The notes under the pieces were generated by a model, which searched no databases, was not told the origin of the DNA, and saw only the letters and a program-made list of their open reading frames with translations. A stretch of 64,000 nt of DNA from Liolophura sinensis. Taxonomy: Eukaryota; Mollusca; Polyplacophora; Chitonida; Chitonidae. How positions within the stretch are numbered: position 1 is the first letter of the stretch; every line of letters begins with the position of its first letter. The stretch spans positions 4,588,001 through 4,652,000 of the forward strand of contig NC_088304.1 in NCBI RefSeq assembly GCF_032854445.1, written 5' to 3'. The translations under genes were made by a program, and so were the position numbers. Shown here one piece after another: positions 1 to 12,291 of this stretch.

Positions 1-930
1 CTCATGCACAGCCTCAATGTTATCATGTGATCAGGATGTTGACTGATGCACAGCTTCCATGTTATCATATGATCAGGATGTTGACTGATGCACAACTTCC
101 ATGTTATCATATGATCAGGATGTTGACTGATGCACAACTTCCATGTTATCATATGGTCAGGATGTTGACTCTGATGCACAGCTTCCATGTTATCATATGA
201 GCAGGATGTTGGCTCATGCACAGCCTCAATGTTATCATGTGATCAGGATGTTGACTCTGACGCACAGCTTCCATGTTATCATATGATCAGGATGTTGACT
301 GATGCACAACTTCCATATTATCATATGGTCAGGATGTGACTCTGATGCACAACTTGCATGTTATTATATGATCAGGGTGTTGACTGATGCACAACTTCCA
401 TGTTATCATATGATCAGGATATTGACTCTGATGCACAACTTTCATGTTATCGTATGGTCAGGATATTAACTCATATCCACAGCTTCCATGTTATCATATG
501 ATGAAGTTATGGACTCTGATGCACAGCTTCTATGTTATCATACAGTCAGGATGTTGACTGATGCACAACTTTCATGTTATCATATGATCAGGATGTTGAC
601 TCTGATGCATAGCCTCCACATTATCATATGATCAGGATGTTGACACTCATGCACAGCTTCCATGTTGTCATATGATCAGGATGTTGACTCTGATGCACAG
701 CCTCCACGTTATCATATGATCAGGATATTGACTGATCAACAGCTTCCATGTTATCATATGATCAAGATGTTGACAATCATGCACAACTTCCATGTTATCA
801 TATGATCAGGATATTGACTCTGATGCGCATGTTGTCATATGATTAGGATGTTGACTGATGCACATGTTGTCATATAATTAGGATGTTGACAGATGCCCAA
901 CTTTCATGTTATGATGTGAGCAGGATGTTG
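1..930. repeat. 42-44 bp satellite array
   Basis: About 21 tandem copies of a 42-44 bp unit with cores GATGCACAACTTCCATG and TTATCATATGATCAGGATG. Length varies through an optional TC dinucleotide (TTGACTGATG versus TTGACTCTGATG), and copies near 790-900 are shortened. Units differ by a few substitutions each, so the array is not freshly amplified. It begins at or before the left edge. No open frame runs through it. Confidence 0.95.
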
Positions 931-3900
931 ATACTCATTTTCCTCTTGCCTTGTAATGTACTCTGCATTTTGGTAGGGTTTTGTAAATAATGAGTTAAAT
1001 TGGCATTGAATTATCCTTTCAATCAGTCGAAATCTTTGGTTACTAGTTATGCTTGATTTTTAGCCTTGGTTCCACAGAATTAAACACACAGGATAAAAAA
1101 TGGTATTTGTGGAAAGTAAAAGTAAATTTGAGAATCCTATTAAAAATTTTGTCTTAGCCTTTACTGAAATTCTAAGCAACAGTCACTTTAACATGCTTCA
1201 CTCTATACCTTATAGACATTCGGTTTATTGAGCAATGAATTAAAGACCCAACCAGATTACTTGGTTCTCAAGGGGCGTATTACTTCATGTGGGTAACAAC
1301 CAGCTAACTTTCAGCAAGCTTCTGGCATTTCATCACCTTCACCAGACTATCCATTAATCTCCCTGAACATTTGGACTGAAATGGTCCATAAAAATGCTGG
1401 AAAACAACTCATATTAGGATTTTGAAAGTCCTTGAAGACCATTTTCTTTCTGTGGGTTGGACCCCTGGACCTTGTCAGGTGTGGGTGTGGAGCCTTTGCA
1501 GGAGATGCCTGTGCACATGGGGACCACATGTTGGTAACTTGTTACGGTGCACAGCCATTGCACAGGCACACTGGTGGTAGGCTAGCGGCACATAAACAGC
1601 ATGCCCATAGACAGCTTTTAGCCTGGTTTGTACCAAAGGATCTTAACCTATCCCGAGGCGCCAAGGTTATACAGGATGTAACACAATCTGTTAGGTGTCG
1701 TAAATTTGAAAGAAACCTTGATCTATACCTTTGTAATAATTGAGTTCATGAGTTTGGTATGGGAGATATTGTCTGCAATTTCTCATCTTTCTATGTTGGT
1801 ATATTTACTACCAGTGTCTAAGCAGTGGCTTGTCAGGCTGCCCTCTTGCTGTCAGAGTGTAACTTCAGCCACAATGAATATTGTTTCTCATGGATGTCTG
1901 TATCACAGAATTCCAGTCTTGATTCTGCACATAAGCACCTGACAACATTCCAACATGTGACTTATTATATAGTCCCAAACCTATACCAAAGGGGACACCT
2001 GTCAGTCCGTCAATCAATCAGTCAGTGTCACCAGACTGAAACTTCATGCATGGTTTCACAATGGCGACATACAGATAAATTTTTCTGACCATTTCATCTG
2101 TTGTCAACAAAATATGTTTTTCTTGTTTTTTTGAATTGTGAGAGTTTTTCCTACTTTTTTTTTTCAAATTGAATCATGACACCGAATTAATCTTTTTTGC
2201 ACAATGTCACCACAAGTTACAGATTTTGAGTTTTGGGTCATTTCATCTACATGTATATTCAACAAAATTATTGTCAATTTTTTGTTGTTGTTGACATTGA
2301 CATACAGTTAATTATAAATCTGATGGCTTAAATTGGTAGGCACATGCTTTTAAGATGTGGATTGATTTTTTTATGTAGTGGTTCTCAAAAAGTCCCTGTT
2401 GTTTTCCTGTCCTTTGGGCCTAGCACCCAGCCCCATCCCCGTCATCAACAGGAGTCTGAGTAAGACACAAAAGAGCTTTTCGCCTAAACCTACATTATAT
2501 GTACATCAATCCCCTGCAAGAATAGACCTATTGCTTTCTGAAACAATGTCTACAACTAACAGTTTCTCGGTGTCACAATCAGAGCTTAACTTACATACAT
2601 GTAGTCAGAGAGTGTGGGGTTTTAGCTTTTGTGTACCCTTAACATTTTCAAAATAGAGGCTGTTTTACTTGTATAGGAACTTAAGTGTTTTTTTCATCTT
2701 AAAATTAATCTGTATTTAGGACATAAAGTCGCAGAATTGTGTACTTTTCTGTTGTGTGCTGTACTCCCCACGAATCTAAATTGCTTAGTAATGTTTGCTA
2801 GTTATCAAATGTTTGAGTCCTTCATTTCATGGATTATAAAGTACACGATAACACGAACTATAAATTTTGTTGGAAATCCTGTAACTGGAAGCTGTTACAG
2901 GCTGATACTAAATTTGATTTTTTCACATATTATGGCAGAGGAATGAAAATTGGTTTTGAAATTTGAATAAATCCAGCTCATCTATGGTCTGCTTTGCTCA
3001 GAGGCTTGGCTTGCTTTGCTCCAGAGCTATGGAGCTTTACTAAATATGCAGAATGGTTCAGGGTCTGTTACCTTCAGGTCAGGAATAGTCAATGTGTCCT
3101 ATTTGGAATGCATTATTTTCTTTTGAACAAAAACAGTGGGTGATAAGGCAGAGGTTTGTCCTGTAACTTCAGAGAGACAAAACATCAGCATGTTTGTAGC
3201 AACTGTCAATCATCAGTAAACCCCAAACAGTTTTCAGAGTATCCCCAATGTAAACAAAAATTTTTTAACAATTGTAAAGGAAGTTTTGCCACAAAAAACT
3301 CTTTTGTGTAAAGGTAAGAAGTCTTATGATACTCACCCTGTGCAAATTATATTCCTTCATGGGTAAATCAGTACTTGAAAGCATTAAAATCTAAATCAAA
3401 TTGACTGAAATTAATATAAAATTAAAATTTTAAATTAATATTATGATACTAAAATGGGATACTTGATTACAAACATGTATACACTGATACGTTGCATGCG
3501 TGAAGAGCTGAAATAAACCATGTAAGGAAATATCGTTTTTAGACTTAATTAATGAATCTGTAATGGACCTCATCCCTGCCTTACTGCTTACTCTTTCTCT
3601 CTTGTTCATCTTGTTGAAAAACTTAAAAGATGTTTACTTTAATATTGGTCATGAAATTTTGAGATGTAATTCCTGCACTGGCAAGATATTCCTGACAATG
3701 TATACAATATTTTGAGATCTTACATTTTCTTTAGAAGTGGCTTACGATTGGTCCAAATAATGGAGCCTTTTGGATTGGTTCACTGTTGTCACAGCTGATA
3801 GCGGAGCATAAACTATTGAAGGAGCTGTTTTTATTTAAACTTAGAACTCTCTGAGTCAAGAGTGCATGCATGTCTTGCGCTTAAGTTGAAGAATTTTATC

Positions 3901-4378
3901 ATAGTTTTTCGGTTTTCATTTGCAACTATAAGTTGAGAGTTTATATCGATTATTTCTTAGGAAATAACTCTATTGTAGAAATATACATGTGCTTTTTAGT
4001 GCCTACATAAGAGTTTGGGAGTCCAGCTGGTAATGTCTGCTGCATGTTATGACAATGAACAGCGACTGCAAATTTCAGCATCATCTAGATGTGGTATAAC
4101 TTTCCGTGCATTGTTCCTGAAGATGCAAAGGACTGCAGCTTCTGGGTATGGGGAATGGGAAGTGTTGTCGACCCAGTTAGTTCTGCTAATTCAACTCTAC
4201 AAACACTTGCATTTGTGTGAAATTTGCTATTAGACTACGTATACATATTTAATTTTGCATGCTAACTTCACACATGAGGATGTGTGGTTGTGAACGGTTT
4301 TATGGTTGTCTAGAAGCTGGGAGAGGGAAAATGAAATTGTGTTAATTGGCACTTATCTCAACTGTTCACTACTTTCAG
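931..4378. other. AT-rich non-coding stretch, probably intron
   Basis: No coding exon, RNA gene or recognisable transposon was found here. It lies between the satellite and a terminal coding exon on the + strand that needs upstream exons, so it is probably intron of that gene. Open frames here (for example 1432-1743 and 2378-2656) show no domain and no splice logic. Confidence 0.5.
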
Positions 4379-4598
4379 CCTTCCCAAATGCCCACCCATT
4401 GAAGAACTTGCCCTTCCGGAAGAAATGCAAGTAGCCAACGGTTTCCATGCCAACGGTGAAGAAGCCATGGACATTTCGTCAGTTTCAAGTCTGCCACGTC
4501 GGTCGAGATCTCCAGCAATAGCCACAAACAACGCAACGCCCAAACGGTCCCCGTTTCCCGGGTCACAAAATCGGCCCCCACATCTACGTATGACTTAA
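4379..4598 (+). CDS. terminal coding exon of an unidentified gene (5' part outside window)
   Basis: A 3' splice site (ACTTTCAG) ends at 4378. The exon starts with the last base of a split codon and then reads 71 codons to TAA at 4596-4598. The peptide starts LPKCPPIEELALPEE, then MDISSVSSLPRRSRSP, and ends QNRPPHLRMT. It is rich in Ser, Pro and Arg with RRSRSP and TPKRSPFP, which look like proline-directed phosphorylation sites in a disordered tail. Codon use is coding-like and the frame is open across the whole exon. I do not recognise the protein. No upstream exon was found between 931 and 4378, so the previous exon probably lies left of the window. A candidate polyadenylation signal AATAAA is at 5645-5650. 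Confidence 0.6.
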
Positions 4599-7500
4599 TG
4601 TAGACAATTTTAGGACTTGTGAAAATCTCTATTTTAATATTGTAACATAAAAGGAAAACAAATGAAAAAAGCTGCAGACTGATATGTACAGGTTATTTAT
4701 TTCATGTGTGCTGTATAGAAGACATTTTTATTATGCTGACTTTGACGGATTGGCAAGAAAAGACGTGGTCTGACCATGTTCCTAAGTTATCTGTTACTAT
4801 GAGTAATCATAAGAGCTAAGGTCTTGTTTAATTGGTGCGATTTGTGAAAACATCTTGTAGGATGCAGCTTATCACATACATTAAGAGGAGCTCTGATTCG
4901 TGTGATTTCTTGCAGTCAGTGCCCTTGGGTTGGGACTTTTGTGGTATGCTCCTAAATTTGTCTTGCAAAACCACATTATAGTTACTTGGCTTCAGCAAGG
5001 AGTTCTTTAAACTCTGGAAAACAGATTTTCTATGGTAACATGAATGTTAAAAAAGATAAGGATGTTGGAGCAATTTACATGTTTTTGTTTGTTTTTGGGG
5101 TTTTTTTTCCAGTCTGAGGTGATAAGGGTTACATGCTGCCAGCTGTGTTTTAAGCCTATAATATTATATGAAAATTTAAGACATTGAAGATTTATGCATA
5201 TGAGAAGTGATACAAATGTTAATATCTGTATGATTGTGTGTGTACAGTATGGAAGTGTTTCAGCCACCATTCTGAAGTGTTCCAGATCACACTGTATTTT
5301 TGCATATTTATGGAACCAAGGGCTATACCTAGACTACCAAGTCAGCTTTCACAAAGTGTTGCATGGCAATTCAAATTTCTCATTGCATGGTTTTGCCTGG
5401 GTTACATCTACACAAGTTGATATGGATTACGAGAAAAGTTACAAAAAAACATTCACAGTTATCAACTTATCAGTTGTCACCTCTCGTTATTATGGATATT
5501 CAAATTGTCATATCAAAAAAGGCTCAGATTTTTCCATAGAACAGAGTTTAATTTAAGTGATTATTTTCTTCAGTTTGCAGCTCAGGTATTATTTCACAAA
5601 ACAATGTATATATATGAAAGGCCATACATGTATACCAGTGTAACAATAAAAAGTGTGACAAATCAGCCGGCCAACATTAAACTGGTTATCCTCATTGTTG
5701 GTACGTTATTCCCTGTATTTAGGGTGTGGAGGGTTAAAGCTGGCTTAACTTAGATCAGAGGCATCGTAACATTGTGGGTTTGACAAGTAATTGCTGTACT
5801 CAAATTGTATTAACCCTTAACCTGAGAGAAACCTAAACTTTGATGCGCACAAATATATGAATGTGCTTATAAGTATAAAATATGCACCATGCCGCTGGTT
5901 ATCTATTCTATTCTATTTAAAGTATCACTTTTATAATCTGTATATGGTAACTGCTTGTCATTGTACACCTCTTGGGGTATTTATTTAGAGGTATATTCAG
6001 TAGAGAGGCCTGAGGTGTATTACTCTGCTTGAGATCTGGTCTTGTTTTATGTCAGTCATTGTCTTTTCCTTTTTTATTGAGCTGCCTGATATGATTCGCT
6101 GTGCTTTCTTAGGCCTGTAGAGTATACATGTAGATAGATAAACAGAGTTCCGCTAGGAATATTCGTATGTTTAAAAGGCTTTTGTCGGTTGGCTAGCTGC
6201 TTTCATCATCAGCAAATCAAAAACGCTGTAAAAAAAAAATATTGACCATTAGAAATCTCTGTAACAGATTGCCTGTAAAGCAATCCAAACTTAACCAATC
6301 ACCAGCTTTCTCTCTGGTATTGTGAATGAGTGAAACAGTGTTTAAAGTGATACATGTAAAGTACAACATATGTGTCTTTCAGGAAGTATAAAGCTGGTTT
6401 TTCATTGGCTGAGACACACTGACTTTTCCTGACAACTTGGTGCTTTGTAGAATTACATGTTCAAGTTCATGTATGATTATGAGAATTTGACAGTGAGACC
6501 CATCCCAGTATAAAGGGTACTGTGAAATAAATGGATAAATAAACGAAAAACTTGTGATATTGATAGCAAAGTGAAGCATCAAGATGTAAAACTGTACTAG
6601 TGATGATCGTGTTTGGTAGTGGGATACCATCTGACTTGTTCTGGTACAGCACTCAAAGGTACCCGCATCAATGCTCTCCCCATTATTAAACACTGTAGAG
6701 CTTAAGCCTTGTCTGGTTATGAATCAGAAATAAGACTTTTAACTGATCTCGTTAACACCTTCACAATTGAGTATTTCACCTAAAGTTTGTTTTTTTTAAA
6801 GTGCATTTTTGGAAGCACATAAGGACCTTAAAATGATACTTATGAAATTAGTAAAACTACACAAGAAACTCTTTATTAAAGTGGCTGAGTCAAGCAAAAT
6901 GTGCGCCTTGAAAGAAGCTAAACTTCAGGTGAAATACTGTAATGTAAGCTCGGAGTACAATGTAGCCCTTTGTTCTTCTGTATAATTTGTTTATTTAATG
7001 GTTTTATCTTTGTATAGATCATATTGTTTATTATCAATGGTAGATTTTCGGTCATTTCGGTGGTTAAGTTTTACTGTAGGTGCAGTGCGAGGGACTGAAT
7101 GTTATTCCTGAGTGAATTCCTGGCAGGTTTTTGGTTTGCATTAAATCCAGAGCACAGGAGGACATTTGTTGTTGAACACAAGATTTTGCGATTCCAGCAT
7201 CAGATGAACCAGAATATTGTCTACACACCGACGGGCATCATTTCTTGTCAGCTTTTGGAGATCCTAAATATGTTAAAGGTCATTTGCACAATAAACCTGC
7301 AGTCTTGTATATAATCGTGTGACATTTGCATCGATGCTGATTGATGGATGAAAGTAAGTAAGACATTAGTCAGAGTAAGACATTCTGCTTGTGGTTTTGG
7401 ACAACAAATATTGTCTTTGTGCACTGGACTTCAGGAAGGGAAAGAAGCAAATTGCACTGCACAGCCTATATGTATATAAATACCCAGAATATAGAGTCCT

Positions 7501-8235
7501 TGATAATTAGAGATATATGCAGTTGCTCCCAGTGGGAGTGAACAGCTTCAAATTAACCAGTTATCAAAGACTTAGAGGAAAACTTCAGTTTTATGGTTCT
7601 TTTTTTTTTTTAATTTATTTAGTTTTCTATTATTTGTTTCTTCAGATATATTATGTAATGAAAATTCTTAACACTATGTTTATTTATTATTAATGGTTCA
7701 TTATAAATGTCTATGTTCTTAACTAGTTTATTTTGTGTTGAAAAAGGAAGATGCATGTACTCATGTTCAGCTATTAACGGTAAAAAGATACTTAACCTTG
7801 GCCTTCTTTGTTTAATGGGTTGCACTATTTCCATGGCAACGGCTGCTTTTCTTATAGAAATGGGTATGGGCTGGACCATAATCCACTGAAATCTCAGGGA
7901 GGATCATCGGTAAAGACAAATCCACGGTGAACAGTGTTAGAGGCTTTATAAAGGTTTTGGAGCTGGTTATGAATTCTGAGAATTTGAGAAGTATTTTGGA
8001 TGAGTTTTGTGGTTTGCAATGCAAATTACCATGTAAAGGCAGAACATGTTATGAAAGTTAACTCTGTTGAACAGCGTAAGAGAAGTCTGTTCTGACGAGG
8101 AGTGATATGTTCACAATTAAAGATTGTAACTCTAAATCTCATTGGATTGTTTGTTTTGTTTACATGTGGACTCTTAGGGTTCTTCTTTGAGAAGAAATTG
8201 TGGAGAATTTACTGCCTCAGTCGTCCCCTAGCGGC
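4599..8235. other. 3' UTR of the preceding exon plus AT-rich spacer
   Basis: No gene is supported here. The first part is presumably 3' UTR, with AATAAA at 5645-5650. Short open frames on both strands (up to 120 codons at 5194-5556) are low complexity and lack domains. Confidence 0.5.
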
Positions 8236-8239
8236 TTAA

Positions 8240-9400
8240 TTGACTTGCTGATTCCTTGGTCTCTCTGTTTCAGTTGACTCGCTGGCCCAGTCAACCTTCG
8301 CTGCCTCAGTCAGTTCAGTTGGCACTTGCTGTCTGACTGGCTCAGTCGACTTTTACCAGCTCAGTTGGCTCGGACTTGCTACCCCAATTGACTCACTGGC
8401 TCAGCCAACTGTCACTGCCTCAGTTGACTCTAGCCAACTCTCTGACCTGGATCTTGCTAACCCACTGGCTAGTTGATTCTCACTGCCTCAGTTGACTCTT
8501 GCCAACTCTCTGACTCGGACCTTGCTAACCCACTGGCTAATTGACTCTCACTGCCTCAGTTGACTCTTGCCAACTCTCTGACCCGGACCTTGCTGACCCA
8601 CTGGCTAGTTGATTCTCACTGCCTCAGTTGACTCTTGCCAACTCTCTGACTCGGACCTTGCTGACCCACTGGCTTGGCCAACTCTCACTGCCTCAGTTGA
8701 CTCTTGCCAACTCTCTGACCCGGACCTTGCTGACCCACTGGCTAGTTGACTCTCACTGCCTCAGTTGACTCTTGCCAACTCTCTGACCCGGACCTTGCTA
8801 ACCTACTGGATCAGCCAACTCTCACTGCCTCAGTGGGATTAGTCAACTTTCACCAGCTCAGCTGACTCTGATTTGCTACTTCAGCAGACGCGCTGGATCA
8901 GCCAACTCTCACTGCCTCAGTTGACTCTTGCCAACTCTCTGACTCAGACCTTGCTAACCCACTGGCTAGTTGACTCTCACTGCCTCAGTTGGATTAGTCA
9001 ACTTTCACCAGGTCAGCTGACCCTGATTTGCTACTTCAGCAGACGCGCTGGATCAGCCAACTCTCACTGCCTCAGTTGACTCTTGCCAACTCTCTGACCC
9101 CGGACCTTGCTAACCCACTGGCTAGTTGATTCTCACTGCCTCAGTGGGATTAGTCAACTTTCACCAGCTCAGCTGACTGATTTGCTACTTCAGCAGACGC
9201 GCTGGATCAGCCAACTCTCACTGCCTCAGTTGACTCTTGCCAACTCTCTGACTCGGACCTTGTTGACCCACTGGCTAGTTGACTCTCACTGCCTCAGTTG
9301 GATTAGTCAACTTTCACCAGCTCAGCTGACTCTGATTTGCTACTTCAGCAGACGCGCTGGATCAGCCAACTCTCTCTGCCTCAGTCGGCGCACTCGATTG
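8240..9400. repeat. minisatellite with higher-order structure
   Basis: The basic unit is about 69 bp (CACTGGCTAGTTGACTC, CACTGCCTCAGTTGACTC, CCAACTCTCTGAC, CGGACCTTGCTAACC). In the right half (about 8820-9400) it alternates with a second module (GGATTAGTCAACTTTCACC, GCTACTTCAGCAGACGCGC, TGGATCAGCCAACTC), giving a compound period near 155 bp. Left-flank copies (8240-8450) are diverged, while the compound copies at 8830-9390 are nearly identical, so the right side is younger. Open frames at 8873-9079 and 9107-9409 are repeat artefacts. Confidence 0.93.
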
Positions 9401-9994
9401 TCTGACTGACCATTTGGGTGTAACTTCAGGTCAGAAGATTTATCATGGCACCTGGTGGTGAGAAGTGGTTTACTCCTGACAAGTGATATTTGCTGAAGGC
9501 AATAATTTGGGCTATTCTTGGTAAATACAGGAAATTTTTATTTGATTAACAAGTGTGGATTTTTGCCAAAAATCTCTAGTATAGCCTCATTTATCTAAAC
9601 ACTGCAGAGATAGAAAAAAACAAAAAATTTTTCAAATCAATATTCATCAAACTCAAGAATATGGGAGTTTGAACCAAATGGGTTTATAAGTAAATAATCG
9701 CCTGTCTGCAATCCAGAAGGTGGCCCACAAGAGTCTGGCCCAGGTTGTATTGTTCACCTATTGCTGTGGATATGTAGCGTTTCCTCATGTCTGAAATGAA
9801 TACTCTCATAAACAACATAGGTCAAAGTACAGTTAAACAGCAATCGAGTAAATCTGAATCCAGGTCTACCAAGAATATGTAGATTTCTTCATTGCCGATG
9901 ATATCCCATCCTACAATCATAGCAACTTTAAACTGGTTGCATCAAACTGTCTGCACAACACTGATAAGGAAGCGATGAGCGTCACCGTCGTATA

Positions 9995-10200
9995 GAGGCA
10001 GGGCCTCATTGGCTATATTAAACATGGTTGAAGTGCTGAGGTCCCAAGTTCAAATCCAGCGCTCCCTGTTTCTGCTGCAACTTGCACTCAAGAGGTCTGT
10101 CAGGTACCTGGCAAAGGGTTCCTCCACCCCTAAATCTGACAATCGTTACTCGGGTGAAAAGTCTTCAGCACAACGTTAAAACGGTAACCAATCACTCATA
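9995..10200 (+). mobile_element. tRNA-derived SINE, family D
   Basis: A tRNA-like head (CCTCATTGGCTATATTAAAC; B-box-like CCAAGTTCAAATCC) is followed by a body and the tail CAGCACAACGTTAAAACGG, then AACCAATCACTCA. The tail resembles those of SINE families A-C here, although head and body differ. Only one copy is in the window; it is moderately diverged. Confidence 0.6.
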
Positions 10201-11436
10201 AGCAGACGAGCTTTCAATACGGACTTCAAAATTAGCTGTCTTATAATTTTTTGGGTTTTCAAGCTCAGCCTAAAGAGATCATCTAATTATAACAGGCCGA
10301 TTCCACACAGCCACTTCTGACAAGTCCTAATGTAAATGTAGGTCGTCAGAATGCTTCTTTTTGGTTCTGGAAGTAGAATTTTGATACATTTCTCTTTTGC
10401 TTTCTATGGCTTCAAAATATCTTCTAAAACATGTTTCAAATCTTGATTTAATTCAGGAATGGCTTGTTGGACATTTCCCAAAGGAAATATCAGTCATCTC
10501 CGTGAGACAGCAAGAAAAATATTTCAGTATCAAGACTTACTACAAGAAGACATCATCATGAAATGACCATGACATTATGATAAAACACGGTGTGTCACAA
10601 AACAGCAAATTCTGTAGGTCTTCTGGTGTTGAATGTTTAGTCCATATGGAGAGATTTCCAAACTTTGAGCCATCTCAGTGTGTAGGTCATGTTCAGTGGT
10701 GAGCACAAGTGATCTTCAATGAACTTCGTGCAAGACCACATGAGTGTCCTTATGAGCACTACAGGCCGAATATTGCGGAACATCGAACACTCCCTTTCCG
10801 GAGCTAGGAACCGAACCAGCACTTGTGTGTCCACTCCCTTGACCATGTGCATGTGTGTGTTTTCTTTGTTATTAACTCCTTTCAGCCAAACCCATCAACA
10901 ATGCCAAGGAATGTTTTTTGCAACAGAGCAAAATGACAACTATTTTTTCAGCTGTTAAAAAGCAAAGGTTAACAAGGAACTTTTTTACTTCACATTTCCA
11001 GAACATGAGAATTGCAGGGTATGGCAATACAAACTCTCGGATTAACTGTATCTTCATGATCAAATTTAATGCATTAAAACATTCAACATTTCAACATACA
11101 ATATACTCATAAAATGCCTCTTTGAAGATTTGAAGATAGATTGCACTCATTGTAGACCTGAAACTAATGACAATTTCTGACCTCAGTCAGATACTTCACT
11201 GGACACCCTAATGTTGGCACCCCACTCCTGACCCATCAGAGTCAGTAAAGTGAATGATAATGACTTGATGCCACATCTGCAATATATCAGCCATGTCTTA
11301 ACAAGATTTTAAAGTGCAGGAAAACATAACAAAGAAGTAAACACTAGTAGAAATGCTATTGAGAACTGTTTAGGTATGTGAAAGTAACACTTTAGATCAG
11401 TTTCAATGGATCAAATGCTGTAACGAATTTTTATCT

Positions 11437-11618
11437 GTTTATTCATATGATTGGTGGTGGACACCATACTCAAGAATATTTCAGTTATACAATGGAGGAC
11501 AGTATCATGGTAGGAGGAAACATACAATCTTCCCATGTACAGCCTGGGAGGAAGCCAGCATAAGCTGGACTTGCACTCAGACCGATCAAGTTAGCTGGCG
11601 TGCTAACCCCCTTGACAA
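11437..11618 (-). mobile_element. SINE family A copy, diverged and internally deleted
   Basis: It reads on the + strand as the reverse complement of the family A consensus: a TTATTCATATGATTGG tail, CACCATACTCAAGAATATTTC, CAGTATCATGGTAGGAGG and AGCTGGACTTGCACTCA. Part of the central body is missing, and many substitutions mark it as an old copy. Confidence 0.75.
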
Positions 11619-12291
11619 AATGTTTTTATTGTATTGTGGGTTTTTATTACCTGGTCCATAATAATATAGTACATGTATGTTGTCAATGACATCCAAATCA
11701 CTTTTCTCTGATGTAGGCTTTTAATGTCCAATTTGTTTCTTTGATGCGTTTTTCACATTGCATGAGTGCGACCAAGTGCACAAGGACTTGGTCAGACTTG
11801 AACATGTATGTGTAGAAAAAGTTGTGACCTCACATGACAACTTACATTGTCAAGATTGTCCACAAAGCCCACCATGCATTTCATTGTATTTTATTTCAGC
11901 CCAAAAGGCTAAAAAAGAAATAAGTAAAAGTCTTTTCAGATTTCCAATGGTCTTTCTCCTGATGATCACTCAATTTTTACAAGGATTTTGCAGTTATATC
12001 TGAGGTTATTACACGTTTTAGCAAACCTAACAGCTTCTCTGTACGGCAGTATCGGGTACATGTGAATCTTCTCCTTTCTGTACTGGATGTAAGGGCCTTA
12101 TCACTACATACCATGAATACACATCTTTTTTTTTCAACCAATCAGATGTCTGAAAATCCATAACTCCTGCAAGGCACTCTAAAACATTCCCACTCAATGT
12201 CTGTCAATTGAAATCATTTACCTGAACAACCACTGAATGGTTATGAAGAAACCATTAGAACAATCCCCTACCGGTCATCCATGACCTGTCA

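Larger units (their letters stand above)
9401..12291. other. spacer between the minisatellite and the NSRP1 3' end
   Basis: No coding region is supported. It holds two SINE copies (listed separately) and presumably the NSRP1 3' UTR at its right end. A minus-strand AATAAA at 11890-11895 is one candidate NSRP1 polyadenylation signal. Confidence 0.5.

Noticed and set aside
1-930. CRISPR-like regular repeats
   Set aside because: Repeats are directly adjacent with no unique spacers, in a eukaryotic genome; this is a satellite.
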